From positions 1 to 27,687 of the forward strand of contig JAENRP010000431.1 of NCBI GenBank assembly GCA_024741835.1: a DNA stretch of 27,687 bases, given 5' to 3'. The position numbers and the translations under genes were made by a program. The notes beneath the pieces are model-generated. The model ran no database searches. It saw nothing but the letters and a program-made list of their open reading frames with translations, and was not told the origin of the DNA. Below, in pieces: positions 11,517 through 23,682 of this stretch. This DNA comes from Diplocarpon mali. Its lineage: Eukaryota; Ascomycota; Leotiomycetes; Helotiales; Drepanopezizaceae. Each line of letters opens with the position of its first letter. The stretch's first letter is position 1.

Positions 11517-12376
11517 AATTTTATTAGAAAGCAAGTCTTAGATTATTAAATCCTATTGATCAGATAAGGGCTATCTTTTGAAAGCTTTAATAGGTAGGTC
11601 GGCTCTTAATCGAATATAAAACTCACTCTATTTATAAAGAAGATAAGTCGATAGACTTCTTAAGCACTTAGTTTAAAATCTTAGCTAGCTTATATAATTG
11701 TAAAAATAAAGTAAAAAGAGATCTTACAACCTATTATTAATAATAGTAACCCTATTATAGTAATAATAAAATAAGAGCACCTTTTTAAAATGCGCTTAGA
11801 CAAACTTTATAGAATTAGTAGCTTTATAGCCTTTTATAATAACTATATAGCTATTTGCAATAAGAATACCTTGGAAAATAAGACTCGAATCTCTAATCTT
11901 ATCTTTTCAGTCTCTGCTTTAAAGTAACTTTTAATACCTTAATAGATTAATATAAGTAGAACTACTATACCTTTTAAGGCAGCTTTTTATCTTAAGAACT
12001 ATAGTAGCCTTTTTAAAGCTATTATTAATCGGCACTCTTAGATAGATCCTTTTATTATAATCGAAGTATAGGAGTTGTTCCTTTTTAATAAGGACAAATT
12101 GAAAATCCACCTTATAGAATATAATTAAAAACTCTTTAACGCCCTTATTAAGGCCTAGACGAATATTATAAATACTAAGTCGCTTCTTTATAGACTTAAG
12201 TCTTAAGGATAATGCGATAAAGTAAATGCTATCTAAGAGCCTGATGTACTAATTGATAAAGGCCTTATTATAAGAAAATTTGGAAAAGAAACAAATTAAA
12301 ACGCTAGTATAATATCAGACCCTGATTTGGGAACTAATCCCCTGTTTTTACCCTTAAGCTTAGAAATGCTAAGACT

Positions 12377-12401
12377 GACTCGTAAGCCCAGCCTGCGAGT
12401 A
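12377..12401 (+). repeat. GC-rich palindrome, site 9 (ORF3 C-terminus, copy 1)
   Basis: Arms GACTCGTAAGCC and AGCCTGCGAGTA. One of the best-preserved copies, reading LTRKPSLRVRL in frame. Confidence 0.82.
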
Positions 12402-12578
12402 AGGTTAGACTCAGCTAGCTTTAGCCTATAAGATAGTTCGGATGAACTTCGGCCACTAAACCTAAGGGTATAAACAGAGGTTCCTTTAATAGAGACACCT
12501 AAATTAGAGAAATCGCCAAGAGGTAAGAACTAATACAAGAGAAGAAGACTTTAAAGTAATAATAGAACTGATAATTGA

Positions 12579-12735
12579 GTTAAGCAATTTAGAGAATCTA
12601 GCCTATTACAGTTGGAAAAGACCATTTGGAGAACTTACGAATTCGAGTTAAATCTTTTTTAAGGATTATCTACTTTCTATATACTAGCACCTCTTTATTC
12701 TCTATTTATTATTCTATTTTATATATATTCTTTAC
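12579..12735 (+). other. 3' region after ORF3 of element B copy 1
   Basis: These 157 bases are shared with 23885-24040 and form the right end of the B homology. They end in a pyrimidine- and AT-rich stretch. No LTR start or polypurine tract is obvious. Confidence 0.45.
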
Positions 12736-13273
12736 TCTACTATGGAGACCTAAGATGGATAGGTCTTGTGATATATATCATATGATTAGCGCAGGACAGT
12801 AGGAGGATAAAAGGGCCATCTTCTATATATAGAGATAGCGCGTATCGCTATAGTATTAAATATACCCTATACTTAGGACTTATTCCTAATATCTTATCTA
12901 AGAGAGCCCGCTTGTAGTGCTTCCTCCTTTTGTTTTTAGGTCTTCCCTTAGGCCTATTCTTATATTATTTCTCCTTTAAGTTTTATATTAGTGACCTATG
13001 CAAGGACCGATTTCTTAAGATTTCTATCCTTATACGACTTTATCGATCTCTTAGTTCGCAGATAAGAGACTGGCCTTTAAAATACGTCTTTGAAACACTT
13101 ATAGCATTTTAATCAACTTTAAAACCCTTATCCTTAATCGCCTAGTTACTTAGAACTATCGATTTTTATTTAGCAACTATTAACAACCTTAGATTTTCCC
13201 TTTTCGGCTCTGCTTTAAAAACCCTTATTTTCTTCCTTAACTTTAAGATTCTCGGAATTTTCGGCTTTTCAAT
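12736..13273 (+). other. Unique spacer before gag of copy 2; possible LTR or 5' region of element B
   Basis: This stretch has no match elsewhere in the window and keeps more C and G than its surroundings, with GCGC-type words intact. It contains a perfect 7-bp stem at 12746-12766 (AGACCTA / TAGGTCT), the palindrome TGATATATATCA at 12769-12780, a TATA-like CTATATATAG at 12823-12832 and a stem at 12835-12851 (ATAGCG / CGCTAT). The promoter-like make-up and the place just before gag fit a 5' LTR or leader. A TG...CA unit from about 12768 to 13107 is possible. No second copy exists after B copy 2, so LTR status is unproven. Confidence 0.4.
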
Positions 13274-13658
13274 ATGAAAAGTTTAATAAACCCTATAATA
13301 GTAATCTCAAATAGCGGTAGTTTTAAGTACTTAAGTAATACTAAGCGCAAACTCCAATAGGAAGTGCCTCTTTAGAATCTTTAGAAATCCGAATCTGATA
13401 ATTCAACCGCTTTAGCTTAATAGAACTTTAAAAATTGCCTTAAAATCGTCTTTAGAAACCCCTTTATTTTAAAGACTAATAGGAATTGGCCTAAAGGCTA
13501 AGAAGAATCTTAAATATAAACCTTATCTTAGAAATTAGTCTTAGATTAAGTAAACCTTATCTTATTGCAATTAGTTGCAATACTCTTATTAGCTATTTAA
13601 TACTCATTTAAAATCTTTTAATAAACTTAGATTAAACTTTTAATAGAATTCGGAATTC

Positions 13659-13683
13659 TACTCTTAGGCCTGGCCTATAAATG
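13659..13683 (+). repeat. GC-rich palindrome, site 1 (gag, copy 2)
   Basis: Arms TACTCTTAGGCC and GGCCTATAAATG around a central T. The gag frame reads it as LLLGLAYK and then meets a TGA at 13682. This is one of two sites not in the usual reading phase. The counterpart in copy 1 is outside the window. Confidence 0.7.
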
Positions 13684-14667
13684 AGAGGATAAAAAGACGT
13701 CCTTAAATAACTTAGGACTGCTACCTACTTTTTTAATATTAATACTTAAAAATACTAATAATAATAATAATTTTAAACTTTTCACTAACCCTTTATTCGA
13801 ATCTTTTTAAACTCGTCTTAATTACTTTAAGATTGACTCGGATTCTAAACGCTCTTTAAGCCCTTTTGAATTTCAAAGTACTCCTCTTAGTAATTAATCT
13901 CGCGATATCGAAGCTTTCCCTTTACCTCCTATAGATTCTATTAACCCAGACGGTTAGTATAAAACGATAATAGCCGCATTTAAGGCTATTACTAATCACT
14001 TTCTCCTCCTTAGTTCTCCTAGCGCTCTTCACTTTATAGGCGCTAATATTACTAATTTCCTTAAGCAATATAAGGAAACTTATTACGATTTTAGTATTAT
14101 ATAAAAGGATATGATTTCTTAACTTCCTTACTATTATAACTATATAAGTAAAGATATTATCAAATCCCTTCCCAAATGGAAAACGTATAGTTTATAAGAA
14201 CTCCTTATTAAGGCTTTTAAGTCTGAATTCCGAGAATTTGACAGATAGTAGATTTGCGATACCTTAGCTTTCTTAAAGGAATTTGTTTTAATCACTTATA
14301 CTCCTAAGGAATTTAAAAACTACTATCGGACTTTTACTTATATATTAAATACCTTAATCAATTAGAAAATACTTAGCGAAGTTGAAAGAGGCCGCCTTTT
14401 CTTACTTAGATTACCTACTGGCCTTTAAAATAAGATTATTAAGCATTTTAGGATTAATAAGCAAGACCTTATAACCTTTGCCTTATTTGAGGAATTCTCG
14501 GCCTTTGCTTTAAAATCAGATCTTAGTAAGAGAACCATTAATGCTATAGAGTAGGAAAAAGCCCTTACTCCCTCTTATACTAAAGACCTTAAGAGCCTGG
14601 TCCAAGAACATTCGAAAGCTTTAGAAGTTATAGAAGAGGTAAAAAAGAACCTAGTGGTTATACCTTT

Positions 14668-14692
14668 TACTCGTAGGCCCGACTTAAGAGTA
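14668..14692 (+). repeat. GC-rich palindrome, site 2 (gag, copy 2)
   Basis: Arms TACTCGTAGGCC and GACTTAAGAGTA around C. In the gag frame it reads FTRRPDLRVR. It lies a few bases left of the point where element A interrupts copy 1. Confidence 0.75.
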
Positions 14693-16583
14693 AGATCTAA
14701 CCTTAGAATTAAGGAACTTAAGACCTAATTTGCAAAACTCTAAATCTAGAGCTTAGAAACTAGGATTAATAATCTCTTATAAGAAAAATAGCATATTCCC
14801 TAGTTTGATAATAGATAAAACTCGGCTATTATAAGCCAACCTAGTGGTTCCTATTATTAGACTCCTACTTCTTATCATTTAAAATAACTAGCTAATATAA
14901 GAATGCAATAGCTGGCTAAAGAAGGAGGAATTGATCTTAACTAGCACTCTATTAATATTAATACTATAGGGTATTAAGGAAACGGCAATAGAAGATGACT
15001 AACCTATAACTTTTGCAATAATAAAGAACCTAATTGCGCTTTATATAAGTATTGCAACGATTGCCCTCTTTTCCTTCGTTTTATTAATACTAAGGTTATG
15101 CATATTAATAAGTATAGGATGCTTTATATTAAGGATCTTAGGCCAAAAGCTATCCTTATTAAAAAGCACTAGAATCGCTTATAGTTATAGACTATTTAAA
15201 TAATGATATATAGTATAAAATAGGATAAGAATTTAGTCGAACGATAGTATATTATAGATATAAACGCCAAAATTCCAACTTATATATATACTAGTCCAAT
15301 TAGCAACCTACCTAAGGGAGTTCTTAAGGACCTAGCTTCTAATCAAATAGCTATAGAAGTTAAAGGCATCTCTATCTTAAGATAGGTTAATAATAATATA
15401 TCTGCTAATATTAATGCTACTTCTATATTTAGAAACCTTTAAAATACTTAGCGTCCTTTTAGATCTACTACTCCTTTAATACTAATAAAACTAGCTAAAG
15501 TCTAGAAATCAACACGTATAACTTAGGAATCTTAATATAGAGTCCAAATATTAAAAGACATTTAATAATTTAAAACTATAATAGATAAGGATAAAGCTAA
15601 TATAATAGACAAATTAATCAAAGATATAATAAATAAAGATAGCTTTAAGCTTAAAGATTAAGAAGTTGAAGTTATTACGTAGACCCTTGACCTTAAGCGA
15701 AAGAGACAGATGTTAAAATAGGAGAAATTCATTAATAAATACGCTAGTTCAACCGCAATAGAGAAAGCTATAAAGAATATTATAGCTTAGCAAATTAACC
15801 TTACGTTTAAAGACCTATTTAATTTAATTAGACGCTTTAATAAAGTGCTAAGAAAGCATATCCTAGTTGCTTTTAAAAATTTGAATAATAATAAGGAAAT
15901 GGAAATTGTAATATAAAAGAACTCTAAGAAGCACTTAGCCTTAATCAAATATCTTTAGATTGCAAAAGATAAAGGAATCCAAAGGTACTATAATATTATA
16001 GTAATAGCTTTAATATCTTAGAATATTAATCGAAATTGTTTAGCAATTATAATAAAAAGCCCTATTATTATTTGTTTAATAGAAGAATTAGTTAAAGCAA
16101 AGGCTCTAATCGATTATAGTTCAAAAGTTAATATAATAATTAGAAAAGTGGCAGAAATAGCTCAATTGACAATTGTTAACGATCGACTCCTTATTTATTC
16201 GACTATCTTTAAATCGAAATACAATTTTAATAGATAGGTGAAAAACGTAAAGGTTAAAGTCGGAGGAATTATTAATTATACTAACTTTCTAATAATAGAG
16301 AATTCTTCAAACGATATTCTTTTAAAAATGCCCTTTATTTTAAAATCTCAACTAATATTTAACTATCTTAAAGATAGGCTTATAAAAGCTAGCCTTTAGA
16401 ATACGGATCGATCCTTAAAAGGATAAATAGTTATTATAAAAGATATAATCGAATTCTAAAATAAGGTTTTAAGAAACGATTAACTAGTATAAGGGCTAGG
16501 CTTAATACTAATAAAGGAAGGCACTTAGCAAGGAGTTATAGCAAAAGAAAGGTAAGTTTGTCGATTTTAAATAATAGTGATTT

Positions 16584-16608
16584 GACTCGCAGTCCTAGAC
16601 TAAGAGTC
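16584..16608 (+). repeat. GC-rich palindrome, site 3 (start of pol, copy 2)
   Basis: Arms GACTCGCAGTCC and AGACTAAGAGTC. Pol frame: LTRSPRLRVK. It supplies a TGA (16583) to the gag-protease frame. Confidence 0.78.
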
Positions 16609-16745
16609 AAATCTGGAATTTTGAAAAATAGTACAATCGGCGTTTTATTAGCTTAATAATTAAGAAAAAAGAAAAATAAAGTAGAAAAGAGAGTTCGTTT
16701 TATAAATTTCGATAATTTACTAATCATTTTAAAAAACCTAAAAAC

Positions 16746-16770
16746 CACTTATAAGCTAAACCTATAAGTG
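16746..16770 (+). repeat. GC-rich palindrome, site 4 (pol linker, copy 2)
   Basis: A strongly RIP-altered counterpart, arms CACTTATAAGCT and AACCTATAAGTG. It is in the same pol phase, with one TAA replacing the R codon. Confidence 0.7.
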
Positions 16771-18712
16771 AAAAATAATAAAATTACTAATAACATTTCC
16801 ATCTATACACTTTAAATTAATAACTTAGAAAATCTTTTAATTATTTTTAAAAAGGAAAATTCGAATCGTTTTATAGGATTTAATAAAAAAGGAAAGAAGC
16901 AAAGAAGTATAGTATTAGCTAATATTTGAACTATATATAAAAGCAAGGCTAATAAAGTACAACCAGTAGATTAGGGAATCTCTAATAGCTTAAAGCCTAG
17001 AGGATTGGATAATTAGTTTAAATAAGATAAGAAGCTTCGACTTCTAAAGCTAAGTGGCAAATTCGATAAGTTTATCATAAGCAGATTTTCTAATAAACCT
17101 ATTAGATATCGATTAATAAAAGAACGTTTCGATATGCTAAAAATTAAAGAAGACTTAATAAAGCAAGAACGCAAACTACTTTATAAAACCTTAATAAATC
17201 GAAAGGACGCCTTGGCTTTTAATTAAACGGAACTTAGTTAGATTTAAGAAGAGGTCACGCCTTATATTAAGATTAAGATAATACCCTACAAAGCCTAGCA
17301 AGAGAAAACATTCAGGGTCCTTAAAGCTCTTTAAGAAAAGGTAATCGAAATATTAAAGGATAAGCTAAAGCAAGGTATTCTCAAGTTCTATAATAGCCCT
17401 TATAAGAATAAATAGTTCCTAATTGCTAAGAAGGAAAAGGGAACTTATAAACTAATAATAGTAGTAGTAAAGATGAACCGAGTAACTATTAAAGATGCTA
17501 ACGTTCCTTCGAATATAGATGAGTTCTTAAATAAATTCGTAAGATTAACCTATAGCTCTCTTATTAACTTCTTCTTTAGATATAACCAATTCATTCTTAA
17601 TATTAAATCGAGAGATATAATAGCAATTTAAACCCCTCTTAAGCTACTTCAGATAATAAGATTACCTTAAAGGGCTATAAATTCGATCGCTTAATTTATC
17701 TAAGTAATTTATAAAATACTAGTAGATTGTATACCTAATATTGCGCTCCCTTATATAAACGATATAAGAGTAAAAGGATTAAGATCATTTTATAATTATA
17801 AAGAAGTTCTCCTTAGTATATAACGATTTATAATAAAATACATTTAAAACCTAGACTAGGTACTTATACGATTCGAAAGGGCAAGAGCAACAGTTAGTCC
17901 GAAGTTATAATACTATCTCCTATTAATAGAAATTATTAGTTTTATTACTGATTCTAATAGCCGAAGTCCTTAAAGGGCTAAAGTACTTAAAATCGACAAA
18001 TAGAAGAGGTATAATAATATAGCAGAAGCTCGCGCATTTATTAGAGTTATAGTATACTATTGCATTTGAATTAAGGATTTTACTAAAAAGGCAGTACCTA
18101 TTTACTCCTTATTTTAGAAAGGGGCTAAGTTTTAATAAGAGAAACCCTAAATAGAGGCTATAAAACAATTAAAGCAAGCGTTGCTTAAGGCGCCTTATCT
18201 AATCAAAATAGACTATAGAGCCGACGCTAGCCTAATTATACTAATAGTTAACGCAAGCTTAATTAGATAAGGTGCCGTCTTTTAATAAGTTGATAGCTAG
18301 TAGAAAAGACATCTAGCTTGCTTTAAAAGTGGTCTTTAGAATCTAGTAGAGATAAAGTATAATACTATTAAATAGGAATATAAAGGCGCTTTAAAGGCAA
18401 TGAAAAAGATAAGAAGCGACCTTTATAGCACTTATTTCATTCTTAAAACCGATGCTAAAGTACTAGTAAAACAATTAAATAGAGCTATAAGCGACCTATT
18501 AAAAGCCTTGCTAATAAAATGGATTACTTAGATAAGACTAATAGACTTTAAAGTCAAATACATTCTAAAAACGAAAAATACTACTACTAACGGCCTTTTA
18601 AAAAGAACTCAGCCCTACCCTTTTAATTTGATTAAAGAAGACGAAATAGACATTAATAAGTAGGTAGAAAACGAAGTTGGTTATCTATTGATATATTACC
18701 TTAAAGGGACTT

Positions 18713-18737
18713 GATTCGCAAGCCTAGTTTATAAGTT
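18713..18737 (+). repeat. GC-rich palindrome, site 5 (between RNase H and integrase, copy 2)
   Basis: Arms GATTCGCAAGCC and AGTTTATAAGTT. The same TGA is present at 18712-18714, so it predates the duplication of element B or arose twice. Confidence 0.72.
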
Positions 18738-20147
18738 AAATAAGAGAATTTTATTACCTAACTACTTAAGTGACTCTGAAGAAATCGCGAAGTTTTTAAT
18801 CATACTTAAATGATTAAAGACAGTTGCTCTTAAGGATTTTTAGAAATTTAAAGCTAAAGCTTTGATTTATTTAATATAAAGAAGACGATTATTTAAAAGG
18901 AGCAATAACTTATTCCTTATATAACTCTACTTAAATAATGAAAAACTAAGGGCTAAGGCTATCTAAGATATTTATAAGGAAACTGGCTACTAAGGAGCTA
19001 AGTCTACTTACTACTAACTTTTGAGAAAATTCTTTTAAAAAGGCTCTTTTAAAGACTATAAAGCTTTTGTAAAGAGTTGCATCCCTTATTAGAAACGAAA
19101 ACCTAGTTGTAAGGAAAATCCCTTATTCCTAACCTAGCTATTAGGCCTTTTCTATAAAGTCAGCCTTAATATTATATAAGTACTAACTACTAAGAATAGG
19201 ATAATATATTTTATTCTAGTAAAGGAAGACCTATTAGGATAGCCTAAAGGATAACCTTTAAGATCTACTAACTTTGAATCTATTGCAAAGTTCCTTTAAA
19301 AAGACGTAGTCTATCGCTATAGACTTTTTAGCAGATTAACTATTAATAGAGGCCTTAAAAACAAAGGAGTAATTAAAGCTTTCTTATAAAAATATAGTAT
19401 TAAACGGGTTCAAATCTCAGTATATAACTCGAAAGCTAATAGAGTAGTAAAACGAGGATATTATAACATTTTTAATAGTCTATCTAAAGTTATTCGTAAA
19501 GGATTAAAGGATTAGATAAAATGCTTTTATAGAATACTCTTTGCTTATCGAACGATAATCTATAAACCGACTGGAGTTATACTATTCTTCCTTATCTATA
19601 GTAGAGAGGCACAGCTCCCTCTTAAATCCTAATAGCCTATTTAGAGATTATTCGACTATAGTCAAATTCAAAACCGTTCCGATTTACTTATAATAAGATG
19701 CTAATAACTTAAGCTTTAAGATATAGATATAGAGGAAATCATTCTGCGAAAGAAACGATATTAGGAAAAAGCTAAGGAAGCGTAAGCTGCTTCTAAAGTA
19801 CTTAAAACGCACCCTATTTAAAAAGATGATCTTATCCTAGTCTACGATATTATAAGAAGTATTAATATATTAGTAGATACTAAACTTGACTATTAATAGC
19901 TTAGTCTATTTAAGGTTAAATCCGAGTAGAAAGAAAAGGGATACTATTCTCTTTAGGAACTTAATAGAGTCAATATTAAAGGAACCTTTGCAGCCAATCA
20001 ACTAAAGCGCTTTTATTAACGCAACTAGACCTTATTCCCTTTAAAAGACGAATTAGAAATTGATATAACCTTCGAATCCTCTATAGGAACCGACGGTAAT
20101 ATAAGTAATTTTAAACCCTTAGATAAAGACTAAGATTTTTCTAACTT

Positions 20148-20172
20148 AACCCGTAAGCCGGTCTTATAAGTA
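20148..20172 (+). repeat. GC-rich palindrome, site 6 (pol C-terminal tail, copy 2)
   Basis: Arms AACCCGTAAGCC and GTCTTATAAGTA. Pol frame reads LTRKPVL and then a TAA. Confidence 0.73.
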
Positions 20173-20253
20173 AAGAATATTAAAATACCTAACTAATCGC
20201 GACCTTAAGTTATTATTCCTAAAATATCCGAAGAATGCAGATTAGAATACTAA

Positions 20254-20566
20254 ACGATTTCCTAGCCTATTAATTATCTTACCTTCCTTTAATCCTTATT
20301 TTTACCTTTTTAGCAAGGATGCCTCCTTTATTATTTAGGATATAGATCTTTTAAGATTACTTTAAATTCTTGCCTACTCTAACTTATTTTACATTCTTAA
20401 TATTAGCCTTTAATTATAGCATTCCTATTACTTTCCTTGAATAATAAATTAAAAAGTCCAATTTCCTTAATATATATATAGCAAACCTATTATAGCTTAT
20501 ATGCCCTTTTAATTCTTATATCCTATTAAACTCTCTTATTTATACTCCCTATCTTTCATAAGCAAT
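20254..20566 (+). other. Spacer between pol and ORF3, copy 2
   Basis: AT-rich stretch matching 8947-9258, with no recognised coding. The TATATATATA run at about 20470-20480 lies some 90 bases before the ORF3 start and is a candidate core promoter. Confidence 0.4.
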
Positions 20567-21411
20567 ATACCTTTAAAGAACTTACAAATGGTTTTATCTA
20601 TTGCAATAGGGGATAAATAAACACTAGTTATAAACTTCTCTTAGGACGGTAGAGCTATTGTATCGTTGGAAAACTTCAAATCGACCTACGTAGCCTTAAG
20701 GGATATAGAGTAATAAAAACTCCTTTCAGCTTACGCGAATGCTATTAATAACCTTTTAACCTAAGTGGCCCTTAGAATTCTCTAATTTGATAACTTCTTA
20801 ATTAAAGAATTAAGACTAAAGGGAATCTCTAGAGAGGAATTCTTAGCTAACGCAGATTAATATATAACCTTAGCCGACACTTTTAGAATAGACTGAGATA
20901 AAAGAGAAGAATCTATTCGACGATTGGATAATTTAGCTATTAATAAAAGAGGACTCCTATTTCGTTCGCGCTTCTTAATAAATATTAATTCTAATAATAG
21001 AAGACAAGTGTTATTAAAAATTCTTAAGGAAAACACTCCTACCGCTAGAGCTATTTAGATTCTCAATTTCTTTATTATTTAAAAAGGAGTAGTAAAATTC
21101 TAAGGTAATCAAATTTGCAATCGCAGATTTATAGGCCTATCTAATGCAGTACTTATAGCAGCTGACAAAGCTATAAAAAGATCAAATTAAGCTGCAGATA
21201 TTACCTTACTTAATAGTACTATTATTAATATACTAAGGCTCCGCGCTTCTACTTATAGTTTGCTTATTTTAAGAGAGAACTGGACTCTTATAATAGGATT
21301 TAAACGAGATTTCTTTAATAATAAAGAAGGGAATTAGTTATTTATAATTAAGTCTACTTTGAAATTCGCTTCTTAATCTAAAGATATAATAAGTATTAAA
21401 CCATATGATCT

Positions 21412-21436
21412 AACTCGCGGTCTTAGATTAAGAGTT
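21412..21436 (+). repeat. GC-rich palindrome, site 7 (ORF3, copy 2)
   Basis: Arms AACTCGCGGTCT and AGATTAAGAGTT. It reads LTRGLRLRVRN at ORF3 codon 282, just after a conserved FFNNK region that also precedes the element C palindrome at 25332. Confidence 0.77.
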
Positions 21437-22797
21437 AGAAATGAGAATTTTAAAACTGGACCTAACCTGCCTTTTATTAAAATGATTCTAGAAACTGCTG
21501 CCGAATAAACTGCCTAAACGCTTAGCGCAGCCTCTTTAGAATTTTCAGAATCTTTAAAGGACTTTCCTTTAGCTAAATAACCTATTTTAACTTAACCTTT
21601 AAAAAGGATAGATCATTTAATAGCCACCTTAGCTGATTTGCGATTTAAAACTAAAGGATTGCGCGCTTGCTTAGACTCCTTCCTTAATAACTTAAAGGAG
21701 CTAGTTCTTGACTTCTTTATATCTATATACAACTATTTTAAAAATGATAATATAAGAGAAGACCCTATTCTTACTACTTTAAAGATAATTAAAAGAGCTA
21801 TTAGATAGATTTAATAGCTTATCTTAAATAAGTTTGCTTCTATAGATATTATTTAATTCTTTAATAATTATAGAAGTTAAGAACCTAGTCTCTCGGATGC
21901 TAAGCGAGACTATTTTATCTTATAAGAAAGAGAATATAAAGAGGAATCTATTAATTAGGATATTTGTAATTATAGTAACGTGCCTCAATCGGTTATTCTT
22001 AACCTTAAGCTTAAAGAACGATATAATATTTAAGTGTCCTCTATAATAAAGACTTGCTTTTAATAGTATCTTCTTAGCGCAGGAATCGAAGGGAGAAGAC
22101 TTTGCGACCTTTATATTCGCTCTCTTTTAATTTACTATAGTCTTAATTATAAAGGATTTAATATTAACGAAACTATTAAATACCTTAAACTTCTTTATAT
22201 AGTAAAAGATATTGATCTTTTTCTAATTTACCTTAATAATTAGTTCTTCGTCTCTTTAAGGATACGCAAATCCAACCTATTAATAATAGAGGCATCTTTA
22301 GGTACTATAAAATTTAGGGCTGATCCTAAAGCCTTAAAGGCATTAGAGCCGATTAAATGGAATAATTCTTTCTTTTTAATATTATTAAGCAATAAATAGC
22401 AAGAGGAAATAGAGGAAGAAGGGTCAATTGTAATGCTTGAACCCTTCGGATGCCGCTTCCTAACTGACAATTTTACTACTAATAACAGTGCTTTTATAAG
22501 TATATTCCTCTTTATTATAAGATAAGAAGTAGAGATATACCTTTATTACTTCTACCCTATGGATAACGCAACCTCTATACCTTCTTATTTTCTTTATAAT
22601 ATAATATTTAGCCTTATTTAATAAGTCCTTCGGATATATTATAAACTCTACCTCTTAATTATAATAGCGAAAAGTAGAGGAGCCTATCAGCTTATAGCCT
22701 ACCTTAAACCTTCCTAATTGATTGGCCTTAGTCTTTACAATTAAGTTGTTTTAATAAAAAGAGATATAAGTGCTATTAATAAAGAAATTCCGATTTT

Positions 22798-22822
22798 CAC
22801 TTGCGGTCCTAGCCTGCGAGTT
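22798..22822 (+). repeat. GC-rich palindrome, site 8 (ORF3, copy 2)
   Basis: Arms CACTTGCGGTCC and AGCCTGCGAGTT. It reads FTCGPSLRVN at ORF3 codon 744 and corresponds to element C site 26746. Confidence 0.8.
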
Positions 22823-23682
22823 AATTTTATTAGAAAGCAAGTCTTAGATTATCAGATCCTATCGATCGGATAAGGGCTAGCTTTTAAAAGCCTTAATAGG
22901 TAGGTCGGCTCTTAGTCGACTATAAAACTTACTCTATTTGCAAAGAAGACAAGTCGATAGACTTCTTAAGCACTTAGTTTAAAATCTTAACTAGCTCAAA
23001 TGACCGTAAAGTTAAAGCGAAAGGAGATCTTGCAACCTATTACTAATAATAGCAATCTAATTATAGTAATAATAAAATAGGGATACCTTTTTAAAATGCT
23101 TTCGGACAATTCTTATAAAACTAGTAGTTTTATAGCCTTTTATAATAACTATATAGCTGCCCTTAATAAGAATACCTTAGAAAATAAGACTCGAATCTCC
23201 GATTTTGTCTTTTTAGTCTCTGCTTTAAAGCAACCTCTAATACCTTGATAGATTAATGCAAGTAGAACTACTGCACCTTTTAAAGCAGCTTTTCATCTTA
23301 AGAACTATAGTAGCCTCTTTAAAGCTATTATTAATCGACGCTCTTAAATGGATCTATCGGTTATAATTAAGGTATAGGAGTTATTTCTTCTTAATAAAGA
23401 CGAATTGAAAATCCACTTTGCAAAATATAATCAAAAGCTCTTCAACGCCCTTATTAAGGCCTAGACGAATATTATAAACACTAAGTTGCTTCTTTATAGA
23501 CTTAAGTCTTAAGGATAGTATAATAAAGTAAATGCTATCCAAGAGCCTAATATACTAATTAATAAAGGCATTATTATAAGAAAATTCGGAAAAGAGACGA
23601 ACTGAGACTCTAGTATAGTATTAGACCCTAATTTGGGAACCAATCCCCTGTTTTTACCCTTAAGCTTAGAAATACTAAGACT

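Larger units (their letters stand above)
9259..12578 (+). pseudogene. Element B copy 1 ORF3: unknown protein family, frameshifted
   Basis: I do not recognise this protein. The start is taken at ATA 9259 (probably a former ATG, lost by G-to-A change) followed by PLKNL; an intact ATG lies seven codons on at 9280. The end is the TGA at 12576, shared with copy 2 and unlike the RIP-type stops. Relative to copy 2 there is a 2-bp insertion near 9638-9645, so copy 1 continues in another frame from there. The N-terminal part (FKSTYAALGDIKQQKLL) aligns with element C. Three palindromes at 10106, 11492 and 12377 all read L/F-T-x-x-P-x-L-x-V in the ORF3 frame. No signal peptide or catalytic motif could be named; apparent hydrophobicity is inflated by RIP. 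Confidence 0.72.
3398..12735 (+). mobile_element. Element B copy 1: Ty3/Gypsy-type gag-pol with a third large ORF, 5' end displaced by element A
   Basis: The stretch from about 3399 matches 14705-24040 continuously at an offset of 11,305-11,308 bases. In a sampled stretch (3401-3460) 4 of 60 bases differ, all transitions. It carries the end of gag, protease, RT, RNase H, integrase and ORF3. Its gag N-terminus is missing at the junction with element A and should lie beyond A, outside the window. Homology with copy 2 stops sharply after TATTCTTTAC at 12735. No LTR belonging to B could be recognised at this end, so whether ORF3 and gag-pol share one transposing unit is inferred from their identical linkage in both copies. 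Confidence 0.85.
13274..16585 (+). pseudogene. Element B copy 2 gag and retropepsin protease, RIP-decayed
   Basis: Start chosen at the ATG at 13274 (MKSLIN); the frame then runs without a break in phase to protease. The capsid region is best seen at 14090-14460, with peptides such as LLIKAFKSEFREFD and LNTLINQKILSEVERGRLF, typical of retrotransposon Gag. A nucleocapsid zinc finger lies at 15001-15075 and keeps more cysteines than copy 1. Protease follows in the same frame (ALIDYSSKVN near 16108-16137), with D-S/T-G damaged. Two palindromes lie within gag: at 13659 the frame meets a TGA (13682), while at 14668 it reads FTRRPDLRVR without a break. The TGA at 16583, inside a third palindrome, is the latest likely end. 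Confidence 0.84.
16468..20253 (+). pseudogene. Element B copy 2 pol: reverse transcriptase, RNase H and integrase, RIP-decayed
   Basis: The counterpart of copy 1 pol, in the -1 frame relative to gag-protease. It reads through the palindrome at 16584 as LTRSPRLRVK and the one at 16746 in the same frame. RT covers about 17260-18000, and its Y-x-D-D box at 17752 reads YIND, so one aspartate survives. RNase H is at about 18190-18620, where the first aspartate region reads KIDYRADA. Integrase is at about 18900-20000, with D-D-E changed to N (19168), N and K, as in copy 1. TGA at 18712 lies inside the palindrome between RNase H and integrase. A further palindrome at 20148 is in frame in the C-terminal tail. 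The end near 20253 is approximate. Confidence 0.85.

Noticed and set aside
12632..12649. AACTTACGAATTCGAGTT, a short palindrome near the end of element B copy 1.
   Set aside because: It has outer arms like the GC-rich palindrome but lacks the GGCC core; it could be a deleted remnant or chance.
12930..13112. Open frame of 60 codons on the plus strand in the spacer before gag of copy 2.
   Set aside because: Short, hydrophobic by composition, no family resemblance, and located in a probable LTR or leader.
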